The position numbers were made by a program, and so were the translations under genes. A stretch of 64,000 nucleotides of DNA, from contig JASNZW010000010.1 in the NCBI GenBank assembly GCA_048499435.1, forward strand, positions 58,338 through 122,337, written 5' to 3'. Source of the DNA: DAOTWC01 sp048499435 (GTDB taxonomy: Bacteria > Chloroflexota > Anaerolineae > Aggregatilineales > Phototrophicaceae). This document shows positions 49,868-57,656 of this stretch, piece after piece (the stretch's first letter is position 1; the number at the start of each line of letters is the position of its first letter). A model generated the notes under the pieces. That model was not told the origin of the DNA. It ran no database searches and was given only the letters and a program-made list of their open reading frames with translations.

Positions 49868-50842
49868 CTATTCGGTTACGTCAAGCTGGGCGGAAGCGGC
49901 GCGGGCGGCGTCGGCCACCATATCCAACCGGGTGTAGAGGATCATCGCCTGCTGAAACTGGCGGGCGGCGCGCAGGGTGCGGCCGCGCTGGGCCAGGCTG
50001 CGGCCGTGCGCGTACAGGGCATGCGCCAGTTCGGCGTCAGCGCGCACCTCACGGAACGCGCCCATCGCGGCCTGATAATGCACGTCGGGGTCCGGGTCGA
50101 AAGCGCCAGTGTCGGCTTCGGGCACAGCGCCCAGGGCGGTGAGCGCGTCGGCGACGGCGCAGCACGCCATACCGTAATGGACGCGCTCGCCGCCGCTGTC
50201 AGCGGACTGCAGAGCGCGCTGCGCGTGCTGCCAGGCGGTCTGCGGGTCGCCGCGGCGCAGGTAAACGCGCGCCAGCCCGGCGTGAACCTCAGTGAGCAGC
50301 GCCTGCAGATTCTGCGCGTCGGCGGTCCAGCGCTGCGCCAGCTTGTACCCTTCTTCCAGCGCCGTGCGGGCCGCTTCATGGCGGTTCAGGTGCAGCAGCA
50401 GCAGGCCCTCATTAGCGACCGCCATCGTCATGATCTCCACCAGGTCAAGCGCGGCGCCGGTTTCGTAGGCGTGGTGATAGAGCTGGCGCGCGCGGGTGAA
50501 ATCGCCTTTATAGCGGTAGGCTTCGCCCAGATTGAGGTTCATCGTGATCGCGCGCTGGCGGTTGTCAACCTGTTTGAAAAGCTGCTGAGCGCGCTCGAAA
50601 TGCATAATGCTGGTGCTGAGGCTGCCGCGATACAGGTGGATATTGCCCAGCAGATGTTCGGCACGGCCCCAGTTAGCGGCCGCGCCGTTTTCCTCAGCGC
50701 GCTGGGCCAGCGCGGTAAGCTGCGCGACAGCGTCCTCCGGGGACACATCACCAGCCAGCCAGCCAACGTAAACCGCACGACATTGGGCGTCAAATTCGGG
50801 CGTTGGCTCAGGGTGCGCGGGTGCGCTGTGCAGAGTTGTCAT
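49868..50842 (-). CDS. Tetratricopeptide-repeat protein
   Basis: 324 residues, helical repeats throughout, with TPR-like pairs such as NWGRAEHLLGNIHLYRGSLS, RAITMNLNLGEAYRYKGDFT and LARVYLRRGDPQTAWQHAQRA. Each is about 34-40 residues long. No enzyme or membrane domain is present. TPR proteins act as scaffolds for protein assembly. It lies 2 bases upstream of the membrane glycosyltransferase-like gene, so the two are probably cotranscribed. Confidence 0.85.
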   Translation of the reverse strand: MTTLHSAPAHPEPTPEFDAQCRAVYVGWLAGDVSPEDAVAQLTALAQRAEENGAAANWGRAEHLLGNIHLYRGSLSTSIMHFERAQQLFKQVDNRQRAITMNLNLGEAYRYKGDFTRARQLYHHAYETGAALDLVEIMTMAVANEGLLLLHLNRHEAARTALEEGYKLAQRWTADAQNLQALLTEVHAGLARVYLRRGDPQTAWQHAQRALQSADSGGERVHYGMACCAVADALTALGAVPEADTGAFDPDPDVHYQAAMGAFREVRADAELAHALYAHGRSLAQRGRTLRAARQFQQAMILYTRLDMVADAARAASAQLDVTE

Positions 50843-51011
50843 GAGTCCTCATCAGGAAGAAGATCGCCGGGCAAATTTATAGTAACATATCGTCTGCCTG
50901 CTGTCGCGCTGGCGCGGACGACAAAGCGCTTCTTCTGTCATCATAGCGCGGGACGGGTGATAGATAGCGTAAGGTTTTCAGCGGGTGGCGCTGAGAGAAA
51001 GGGGTTTCACG

Positions 51012-51860
51012 ATGGTTATTCTGCTGCTGGCTGCTGGCGTCGCGGCGCTGCTGGCCGCCGCCTGGCTGGCCGACCGGCGCATGGCGCAGATGGCCCGGCG
51101 CGAGGTGGACGATCTGCTGCGCGCTGCCGAGGCGGGCGCGCCCGCCGCCCCGGCGGATCTGGCCGGACTGCCGCCGCCGGTACAGCGCTACCTGGAGCGC
51201 GCGGTCCCGGAAGGTGCGCCGCGCATCCGGTCAGCGCACCTGACGCAGCGCGGCCACATGCGCCCGGCGCTGGGGATGCCCTGGCTGCCCATGACAGCCG
51301 AACAGTGGTTCACCGCCGCGCCGCCCGGTTTTGTCTGGCGGGCGCGGGCGCGGCTTGCGCCGCTGCTATGGGTCGCCGCGCGCGACAAGTACGCGCACGG
51401 CGCGGGCGAGATGCTCATCAAGCCGCTGTCGCTGTTCACGCTGGCGCGGGCGGGCGGGCCAGCCACCGACAGCGGCGCGCTGCTGCGCTATATGGCGGAG
51501 ATGGCCTGGTTCCCCACCGCGCTGCTGCCGCGCCCCGGCCTGCGCTGGGAGCCGGTTGACGACCACAGCGCGCGCCTGATCGTGGCTGACAGCGGCCAGA
51601 CGCTGGACCTGCTCTACCATTTCGACGCGGCGGGCGACCTGGAGCGTGTCGAAGGGCTGCGCTACCTGGGCAGCGGCCCGGCGGCGAAGCTGGAGAAGTG
51701 GCAGGGCAGCCACAGCGACTGGCGCGAGTTCCAGGGGCTGCGCATCCCCACCCGCGCTGAGGTGCGCTGGACGCTGGCCGCCGGCGATTTCGTCTACTTC
51801 AGAGCGCAGATCGAAACGCTGGAACTTGACCTGGACCCGGCGGGAACGCCCGCGCGCTGA
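51012..51860 (+). CDS. DUF6544/DUF6920-type membrane-anchored protein
   Basis: 282 residues from the ATG preceded by AAAGGGG at 8 bases; a GTG nine codons upstream is less likely. One N-terminal helix (about 1-18) is followed by an RR-rich segment and a large soluble region with PPPVQRYLERAVPEG and RSAHLTQRGHMRP, the pattern of an uncharacterised bacterial family. WFTAAPPGFVWRA and FQGLRIPTRAEVRW occur later. Probably faces outside the membrane; function not known. Repeat cluster E begins 18 bases after its stop. Confidence 0.65.
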   Translation: MVILLLAAGVAALLAAAWLADRRMAQMARREVDDLLRAAEAGAPAAPADLAGLPPPVQRYLERAVPEGAPRIRSAHLTQRGHMRPALGMPWLPMTAEQWFTAAPPGFVWRARARLAPLLWVAARDKYAHGAGEMLIKPLSLFTLARAGGPATDSGALLRYMAEMAWFPTALLPRPGLRWEPVDDHSARLIVADSGQTLDLLYHFDAAGDLERVEGLRYLGSGPAAKLEKWQGSHSDWREFQGLRIPTRAEVRWTLAAGDFVYFRAQIETLELDLDPAGTPAR

Positions 51861-51878
51861 TCGTCCGCGCCGCGCCAA

Positions 51879-52254
51879 CCTCACCCCCCGGCCCTCACAC
51901 AACCTCACCCCCCGGCCCCACACAACCTCACCCCCCGGCCCCCTCTCCATAAGAGAGGGGGAGAAAGGCGGCAGCGCGCGGAACCAAGTCCCCTCTCCCC
52001 ATGGAGAGGGGATTTAGGGGTGAGGTTCCGCATCTCACCCTCTGGCCCCACACAACCTCACCCCCCGGCCCCCTCTCCCCATGGAGAGGGGGAGAAAGGC
52101 GGCAGCGCGCGGAACCAAGTCCCCTCTCCCCATGGAGAGGGGATTTAGGGGTGAGGTTTCATCCGGGATTTAGGGGTGAGGTTTCATCCGGGATTCAGGG
52201 GTGAGGTTTCATCCGGGATTCAGGGGTGAGGTTCCATCGTGACTTAGGGGTGAG
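51879..52254. repeat. Dispersed CTCACCCC repeat cluster E
   Basis: Two composite copies (CCCCCGGCCCCCTCTCC palindromes ending GGGGTGAGG) precede a tandem array: units of GGGATTTAGGGGTGAGGTTT plus a CATCC spacer at about 52140-52254, period 25. This is the reverse complement of the 25-bp unit of cluster A with a different 5-bp spacer. The array ends 42 bases before the connector gene start. Confidence 0.9.
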
Positions 52255-52295
52255 GCTATCTTTATCTGCTGAGCTTATACGGAGTGAACACACCC

Positions 52296-53084
52296 ATGCA
52301 CACACCTGCTACTCTGCACGCCCTGCGGCTGCACCTGGGCCTCGACCCGGCGGACAGCGCCGACAGCGCCCGCCTGGTCCACGCGCTGCGCGCCGCCAGC
52401 GCCCACATCGAGCGGCTGGCCGGGCGGCGCTTCAGCCCGCGCCGCGAGACCATTGTCCACCAGGCCGGCGCGCGCGGTGGCGCGCTGCTGCTGCGCGCTG
52501 ACCTGCTGCACCTGCTGGCGCTGACGGACGCGGCCAGCGGGCAGCCGGTCGCGCTGGAAAATATTGTGTGCCTGCCGGCGGGGGCTGGCCCGTTCTACGG
52601 GCTGCGCCGGGCCGACGGCGGCGCGCTCCCAGCGGCGCTGGCGGTCGATGGCGTCTGGGGCTGGCACGACCGCTGGCCGGACGCCTGGGCCGCCAGCGGC
52701 GACGCCGTCCAGGCGGACCCGCTGCCAGCGGACGCGGCCACGCTCACGGTGCAGGATGCCGACGGCCCCGCCAGCGACGGGCAGAGTCCGCGCTTTCAGG
52801 CCGGCCAGCTTGTGCGCGCTGACGACGAATACCTGTGCGTGCTGGCGGTAGACGCTGAGGCAAACACGCTGGCGGTGCGGCGCGGCGCGCACGGCACAGC
52901 CGCCAGCGCGCACAGCGGCCAGCCGGCGCTCGCGATTTACCGGCCCGCGCCAGATGTCGAGCTGCTGTGCCTGCGCTGGGCAGCCTGGCTCTACCGCGAG
53001 CCAGACGCCGCGCCGGGGCCGGTCCCGGCGGCGCTGCTGGCCGCGCTGGAGCCGCTGCGGCGGTCAGGCGCAGCGGCGCGCTGA
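52296..53084 (+). CDS. Phage head-tail connector-like protein
   Basis: 262 residues. The start is the ATG 11 bases after GGAG; a GTG at 52284 overlaps that site. The N-terminal 70 residues follow phage gp6-type connectors: LRLHLGLDPADSADSARLVHALRAASAHIE, with ERLAGRRFSPRRETIVH. In phages this protein links the portal/head to the tail. The middle is a beta-rich region not typical of the small connectors. It starts a block of phage-like genes in the same direction, interrupted by a DUF4260 gene on the other strand. No portal gene is present. Confidence 0.6.
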   Translation: MHTPATLHALRLHLGLDPADSADSARLVHALRAASAHIERLAGRRFSPRRETIVHQAGARGGALLLRADLLHLLALTDAASGQPVALENIVCLPAGAGPFYGLRRADGGALPAALAVDGVWGWHDRWPDAWAASGDAVQADPLPADAATLTVQDADGPASDGQSPRFQAGQLVRADDEYLCVLAVDAEANTLAVRRGAHGTAASAHSGQPALAIYRPAPDVELLCLRWAAWLYREPDAAPGPVPAALLAALEPLRRSGAAAR

Positions 53085-53086
53085 CG

Positions 53087-53494
53087 TTAAACGCGCTTCA
53101 GGTGATTGTCTTTGGCGCTGGTGGGGTATTTCAGGCCATAGCCGACCGCGCGATCCATGCCCACATGCGCCAGCCAGATGAGCGCGCCCAGCACGACTTC
53201 GGGCTGGCTGAGCGCCCAGCCAATGCCCAGCAGGGCCAGCGGCAGCGTGTACGTATGAACGAGATTGTAACAAACCGCGCCAGCGCGCGGGCCGCGCAGG
53301 TACGCCACAAAGGCCAGATCGGGGGTGAGCAGCAGCGCGATGAACACCAGCCAACTGCCGCCCAGCGTGCCATAAGCGATGAGCGCGGCCACCAGCGCCG
53401 CCAGCCCTTCTATCCCCAGCAGCCAGCGCGGCAGACGCGCCGCGAAGCCCGCCGCTGCGGCGGGTGTGTCCTGTGTCGTTGGTATTGCAGCCAT
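53087..53494 (-). CDS. DUF4260 membrane protein
   Basis: 135 residues from the ATG preceded by GGGGGAGG. Four hydrophobic segments are present. The C-terminal LAHVGMDRAVGYGLKYPTSAKD is the conserved family stretch. Function unknown in the family. It lies on the opposite strand, 2 bases from the connector-like stop, and breaks the phage-like block, so it is probably a host gene inserted or retained between phage genes. Confidence 0.8.
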   Translation of the reverse strand: MAAIPTTQDTPAAAAGFAARLPRWLLGIEGLAALVAALIAYGTLGGSWLVFIALLLTPDLAFVAYLRGPRAGAVCYNLVHTYTLPLALLGIGWALSQPEVVLGALIWLAHVGMDRAVGYGLKYPTSAKDNHLKRV

Positions 53495-53600
53495 TTCGCC
53501 TCCCCCCGCGCAAACCCTGCGTTTTGACTGCCACCCTACCACAGGCTGCCGGCAGATGGCAAATGCACAGCGTTGTCCACCTTTAACAGGAGAGTTGTCT

Positions 53601-54053
53601 ATGTCCACTTACCGCGTGGCGCTGACCGCCCTGGCCGCCCTGAGCGTGCCGGGCGTGCGCCACAACTTCGACGCCGACGCCGTCCCCGACCGGCTGGCGC
53701 GGGCGCAGCTTCCGGCGCTGCTGGTGCTGCCGGGCGCGCTGCGCAGCGGCGCGCTGTTCGACCGCGCCGGGGGCGGCTTCGACGACACCGCCTTCGCCGG
53801 CGGGGCCGCCGTCGTCACGCACGTGGTGACGCACCTGCTGCTGGCCGCGCCCGCGCTGGCGGGCGCAGCCGGGCGCGCGCAGACTGCCGCGCTGATCGAC
53901 GCCTATGCCGCCGCCCTGCGCGCCAACGCGACGCTGGGCGGGGCGCTGGCCGAGCCGGCGCGCGTCCGCATCGAGCCAGGCGTTTATCAGCACGGCGCGG
54001 CCAGCTACTGCGGCTGCGCCTTCCGCCACCAATGGACGCTGGCGCTGACATGA
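53601..54053 (+). CDS. Phage neck/tail-completion-like protein
   Basis: 150 residues from the ATG with AGGAG 10 bases upstream. Motif VRHNFDADAVPDRLARAQLPALLVLPG and a C-terminal CGCAFRHQWTLALT are reminiscent of small neck or tail-terminator proteins of tailed phages. Assignment relies on size, position between the connector and the hub-like gene, and weak pattern similarity. It is separated by 6 bases from the next gene. Alternative: a structural protein of unknown type. Confidence 0.4.
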   Translation: MSTYRVALTALAALSVPGVRHNFDADAVPDRLARAQLPALLVLPGALRSGALFDRAGGGFDDTAFAGGAAVVTHVVTHLLLAAPALAGAAGRAQTAALIDAYAAALRANATLGGALAEPARVRIEPGVYQHGAASYCGCAFRHQWTLALT

Positions 54054-54059
54054 GAGGGG

Positions 54060-55544
54060 ATGATGGTTACATACAGCGTGCTGATTGACCGCGACGACGA
54101 TGCCACCTTCGCGCTCGACCTCGCGCCGGCGGTGACCGCGCTGCGCTGGCGGCTGGGGCTGGACGCGCCCGCGGCGGCCACGATCACGCTGCGCAGCGCC
54201 GGCCGCGCGTTCTCGCCGGAAGGCGGCGGCGCGGACCTGACCGGGCGGCGGCTGCGCATCGTCAGCGACGACGGCGCGGCGCAGCGCGTCCACTTTACCG
54301 GCCACGTCACCCGCGTGGAGCCGCTGCCGGGCCGCCGGGGGCTGTCCGCTGAGCTGCACGCGGAAGGGCTGGACGCGGCGCTGGCGCGGGCGGTGGTGCG
54401 CCTGCCGCCGCTGGCCAATGCGCGCGCCGGGGCGCTCATCGGGCGCGTTCTGGACGCGGCCCCGCTGCGGCCCTGGCCGCTGGCCGGGCGCTGGCTGCTG
54501 GGGCGGCCCGGCCACAGCGCGCTGGGGCAGACAACGCGGCTGGCCCCGCCGCGCATCGCCCGCCGCCTGGACGCCGGGCAGACGGTGTTCGCCAGCGCCG
54601 GCGACGCCTGGGGCGACGGCGTGAGCGCGCTGGCCGCCGTCCGCGCGCTGGCCGCGGCTGAGCGCGGGCGCTTCTTCGTGGACCGCGCAGGCTGCGCTGT
54701 CTTTCTCGACCGCCACCGGGCGCTGCGGCCTGGCGACCTGGCGGCGACCTTCGACGACGATATGGACGGCCTGGATTACGACTACGGCGCTGAGGTGGTG
54801 AGCGCGGTGCGCGTCCGCTGCCTGCCGCGCGCCGCTGGCACGCCGGGGACGGCGCTGTGGACGCTGCCGGGCGCGCAGCTTATCGCGCCGAGGGGGCGCT
54901 GGGCGGTGACAGCCACCTACCGCGACGAGGCCGGGCAGCCGTTGGGCGCGCTTGACGTGATCGCGCCTGTGCCGGGCCACGACTACAGCGCCAACACCGC
55001 ACCGGATGAGTCCGGCGCGGACCTCACCGCCCTGGTGGATGTGTTCATGCGCGCGGCCGGGGCCGCCGCCGCCCATCTGGAAATCCGCAGCCGCACCGCG
55101 CAGCCGCTGTACCTGCGGCTGCAACTGCGCGGCACGCCGCTGCTGCGGGGCGCGCCGCTGACTATCGAGGCGGCCAGCAGCGCCGCTGCCGCCTTTTACG
55201 CGCCGGGGACGCTCACGCTGGACCTGCCGCAGCTTGACTCGCTGGCGCAGGCGCGCAGCATCGCGCGCTTCGAGCTGGCGCTGCGGCGCGCCCCGCGCGG
55301 GCGGGTGACGGCGCTGACGCTCGCCGGGCCGCGCGCGCTGGCGCTGACAGTGGGCGACCGGGTGCGCGTCAGCGAAACGCAGACGGGCCACGCCGCCGAC
55401 TATTTCATCGCCGCTGAAACGCACGAGGTGGGCCGCGGCGGGGGCCGCCACCGCGTCACCTGGGCGCTTGACGCCGCCCCCGCCGGCGTCTTCTGGCTGG
55501 TGGGCCGGGCGCGGGTGGGCGCGCAAACGCGCGTCGGCTTCTAG
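54060..55544 (+). CDS. Phage baseplate hub / tail-tip-like protein
   Basis: 494 residues; ATG at 54060 or the next codon at 54063, since the GAGAGGGG site abuts the first. The N-terminus (YSVLIDRDDDATFALDLA, ADLTGRRLRIVSDDG) and the LHAEGLDAALARAV segment resemble tail hub/tip proteins of siphophages (gp37/gp27 type), built from beta domains. The C-terminal region LTVGDRVRVSETQTGHAADYFIAAETHEVG has a similar tail-hub character. It follows the neck-like gene by 6 bases. Confidence 0.5.
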   Translation: MMVTYSVLIDRDDDATFALDLAPAVTALRWRLGLDAPAAATITLRSAGRAFSPEGGGADLTGRRLRIVSDDGAAQRVHFTGHVTRVEPLPGRRGLSAELHAEGLDAALARAVVRLPPLANARAGALIGRVLDAAPLRPWPLAGRWLLGRPGHSALGQTTRLAPPRIARRLDAGQTVFASAGDAWGDGVSALAAVRALAAAERGRFFVDRAGCAVFLDRHRALRPGDLAATFDDDMDGLDYDYGAEVVSAVRVRCLPRAAGTPGTALWTLPGAQLIAPRGRWAVTATYRDEAGQPLGALDVIAPVPGHDYSANTAPDESGADLTALVDVFMRAAGAAAAHLEIRSRTAQPLYLRLQLRGTPLLRGAPLTIEAASSAAAAFYAPGTLTLDLPQLDSLAQARSIARFELALRRAPRGRVTALTLAGPRALALTVGDRVRVSETQTGHAADYFIAAETHEVGRGGGRHRVTWALDAAPAGVFWLVGRARVGAQTRVGF

Positions 55545-55591
55545 CCGCTGGCCGCTGGCTGACAATTTCACAAGGAAAAGGAGGACACACA

Positions 55592-56080
55592 ATGCCCGCA
55601 GTCTGGACCCAGCCGATTACCTGGGAAGTGGATCAACTGGTCACCGAGGGCGACCTCAACGAGCAGGTGCGCGATAACCTGGAGTGGCTCAAAAGCCCGC
55701 CGCGCGCGGCGGCGACGCTGGCGGCCAACATCACCACCACCAGCACCGCTTTTGTGGACGCGACCGGCCTGACGCTGGCGCTGACAACCGCTGGCGGCGC
55801 GCTGCTGGTGGGCTTCGTCGGGGTGGCCAGCAGCAGCGGCGGCGCAACCATCGTGTTTGACCTGCTGGCGGACGGCGTCAGCCTGGGCGGGGTGGACGGC
55901 GTCAGCGGCTCGAACGTCGGCATCGTGCCGGTGTCGTTCGTCTGGCTGGTGGATGAGCTGGCCGCCGGGGCGCACACCATCAAACTTCAGTGGAAGGTGT
56001 CGGCGGGGACCGGTACGCTCTACGCCGGCAGCACGGCCTACCTGCGCTTCAAGCCGCAGTTGTGGGCGCGGGAGGTGTAG
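55592..56080 (+). CDS. Phage tail fibre-like / receptor-binding domain protein
   Basis: 162 residues. An N-terminal attachment motif common in phage fibre genes, TWEVDQLVTEGDLNEQVRDNLEWL (about 9-33), is followed by a beta-sandwich-like C-terminal domain with GGALLVGFVGVASSSGGATIVFDLLADG. A strong AGGAGG lies 7 bases before the ATG. The next gene begins 2 bases after its stop. This pattern recurs in tail proteins that bind cell surfaces; the target is unknown. Confidence 0.55.
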   Translation: MPAVWTQPITWEVDQLVTEGDLNEQVRDNLEWLKSPPRAAATLAANITTTSTAFVDATGLTLALTTAGGALLVGFVGVASSSGGATIVFDLLADGVSLGGVDGVSGSNVGIVPVSFVWLVDELAAGAHTIKLQWKVSAGTGTLYAGSTAYLRFKPQLWAREV

Positions 56081-56082
56081 CC

Positions 56083-56466
56083 GTGCTGACGATCAGCATC
56101 AACCTGAAGGACCCGGTAAACGTGGAGGCGCTCGACGCCGCGCTGCGGGCGGCGCTGGGCGGCGCGGTGGTCGGCGTGAGCGCGGCGGCGGACGGCGTGC
56201 ATATTCACCTGCGCGCTGAAGCCGGGCCAGACGCGGCCGCCCAGGCGCGCAGCATCGCCGTCCGCCACGACCCGCTCGCGCTCAGCCAGCGCCAGCAGGC
56301 CGAGCGCGAACGCCGTGAGCGGCTGGCCGCCGCCCGCAGCGACGCCGCCGCCAGCCCGCTGGACCCGGACGCCTTCGCCGACGCGCGCGTGCGCGCGCTG
56401 GCGCAGCGCGTGGCGTGGCTGGCGCTGGAGATCGAGGCGCTGCGCGCGCGGCTGGGGGAGGAATAA
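56083..56466 (+). CDS. Small coiled-coil protein ending the tail-like block
   Basis: 127 residues, GTG start with GGGAGG 8 bases upstream, encoded directly after the fibre-like gene. The N-terminal half is a small alpha/beta segment (SINLKDPVNVEALDAALRAALG). The C-terminal half is a long helix rich in Glu/Arg/Ala (ALSQRQQAERERRERLAAAR), probably a coiled coil. Not recognised. Coupling and orientation suggest a structural or assembly partner of the fibre-like protein. A terminator follows. Confidence 0.6.
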   Translation: MLTISINLKDPVNVEALDAALRAALGGAVVGVSAAADGVHIHLRAEAGPDAAAQARSIAVRHDPLALSQRQQAERERRERLAAARSDAAASPLDPDAFADARVRALAQRVAWLALEIEALRARLGEE

Positions 56467-56477
56467 ACACGCTTTTG

Positions 56478-56512
56478 CGCGCCGGGGGCCGCGGCCCCCG
56501 GCGCGTTTCTGT
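56478..56512 (+). terminator. Intrinsic terminator after tail-like block
   Basis: 13-bp near-perfect palindrome CGCGCCGGGGGCC / GGCCCCCGGCGCG with a tight loop, followed by TTTCTGTT, 11 bases past the stop. Confidence 0.75.
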
Positions 56513-56582
56513 TATCTGCCGGGCGCGGCGTGGTAAGATAACAGCATGAACCGACTGCGCACTCAGAAAGGGAGACGTGCGT

Positions 56583-57578
56583 ATGCTGCTGGCCGGCGAC
56601 ATCGGCGGAACCAAGACCAGCCTGGCGATCTACGCGCCAGGGGATAGCGCGCGCCTGCCGCTGGTGGAGGCAACCTTCCCCAGCGACAGTTACCCCAGCT
56701 TGCAGGCGATCGCCCAGGAATTTCTGTCGCACGTAACGTATAAAGCGACCTGGGCCAGCTTCGGCGTGGCCGGGCCGGTGGTCAACGGCCACGTCAAAGC
56801 CACCAACCTGCCCTGGGAGATGGACGAGGCCGAGCTGTGTCAGGCGCTGGCGCTGGACGCGGCCTATCTGCTCAACGACCTGGAGGCGATCGGCAGCAGC
56901 ATCCCGCATCTGCTGCCCGCCGACCTGCAAATGGTGCATCCGGGCGCGCCAGTGCGGGGCGGGGCCGTCGGCATTATCGCGCCGGGAACCGGCCTGGGCG
57001 AGGGTTTCCTCACCTGGACGGGCGAACATTACCAGGCGCACCCCTCTGAAGGGGGCCACACCGATTTCGCGCCCACCGACGAAACGCAGCTTGAGCTGCT
57101 GCGCTATCTGCTGACGCGGCTCGACCACGTCAGCTATGAGTGGGTGTGTTCGGGCGTGGGCATCCCCAATATCTACGCCTTTTTCCGCGACACAGGCCGC
57201 GCGCCAGAGCCGGACTGGCTGCACGAGCAGCTCGCGCAGGCGGACGACCCGACGCCGGTGATCGTCACCAACGCGCTCAGCGGGGACTCCGCCTGCGCGC
57301 TGTGCCGCCTGACGCTGGACATGTTCGTCAGCGTGCTGGGCGCGGAGGCCGGCAACCTGGCGCTCAAGGTGCTGGCAACCGGCGGCATCTACATCGGCGG
57401 CGGCATCCCGCCGCGCATCCTGCCCTTTCTGCTCAGCGAGCGCTTTCGGCGCGCCTTCCTGCACAAGGGACGCTTTATCAGCCTGCTGGAAAACATGCCC
57501 GTGTATGTGATTATGAACGCGAAAGCGGCGCTGATCGGCGCGGCAGCCTACGGCCTGGAGCTGCGCGCGCGCGGCTGA
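56583..57578 (+). CDS. glk: Glucokinase (Glk family)
   Basis: 331 residues from the ATG, 8 bases after GGGAG; a GTG at 56577 is too close to that site. Phosphorylates glucose at C6 using ATP. The phosphate-binding LLAGDIGGTKTSLAIY, the GFTG-like NDLEAIG (substrate Asp), PGTGLGEGFL and the ATP-binding GGIYIGGGIPPRIL are all present and diagnostic of the bacterial Glk family rather than ROK. Glycolytic entry enzyme. Monocistronic by appearance, following the tail-block terminator. Confidence 0.93.
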   Translation: MLLAGDIGGTKTSLAIYAPGDSARLPLVEATFPSDSYPSLQAIAQEFLSHVTYKATWASFGVAGPVVNGHVKATNLPWEMDEAELCQALALDAAYLLNDLEAIGSSIPHLLPADLQMVHPGAPVRGGAVGIIAPGTGLGEGFLTWTGEHYQAHPSEGGHTDFAPTDETQLELLRYLLTRLDHVSYEWVCSGVGIPNIYAFFRDTGRAPEPDWLHEQLAQADDPTPVIVTNALSGDSACALCRLTLDMFVSVLGAEAGNLALKVLATGGIYIGGGIPPRILPFLLSERFRRAFLHKGRFISLLENMPVYVIMNAKAALIGAAAYGLELRARG

Positions 57579-57656
57579 GCGCTCCGCCCTGCCCGGACGC
57601 GCCAGATGCTGCTAAGATGGTGCGCCGTGTGTATGCAGCCATTCTGAGGGAAAACG

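Noticed and set aside
53583..55592. 669-residue minus-strand open frame over the tail-like genes
   Set aside because: Arg/Ala/Gln-rich antisense translation without motifs; plus-strand genes have strong ribosome-binding sites and tight spacing.
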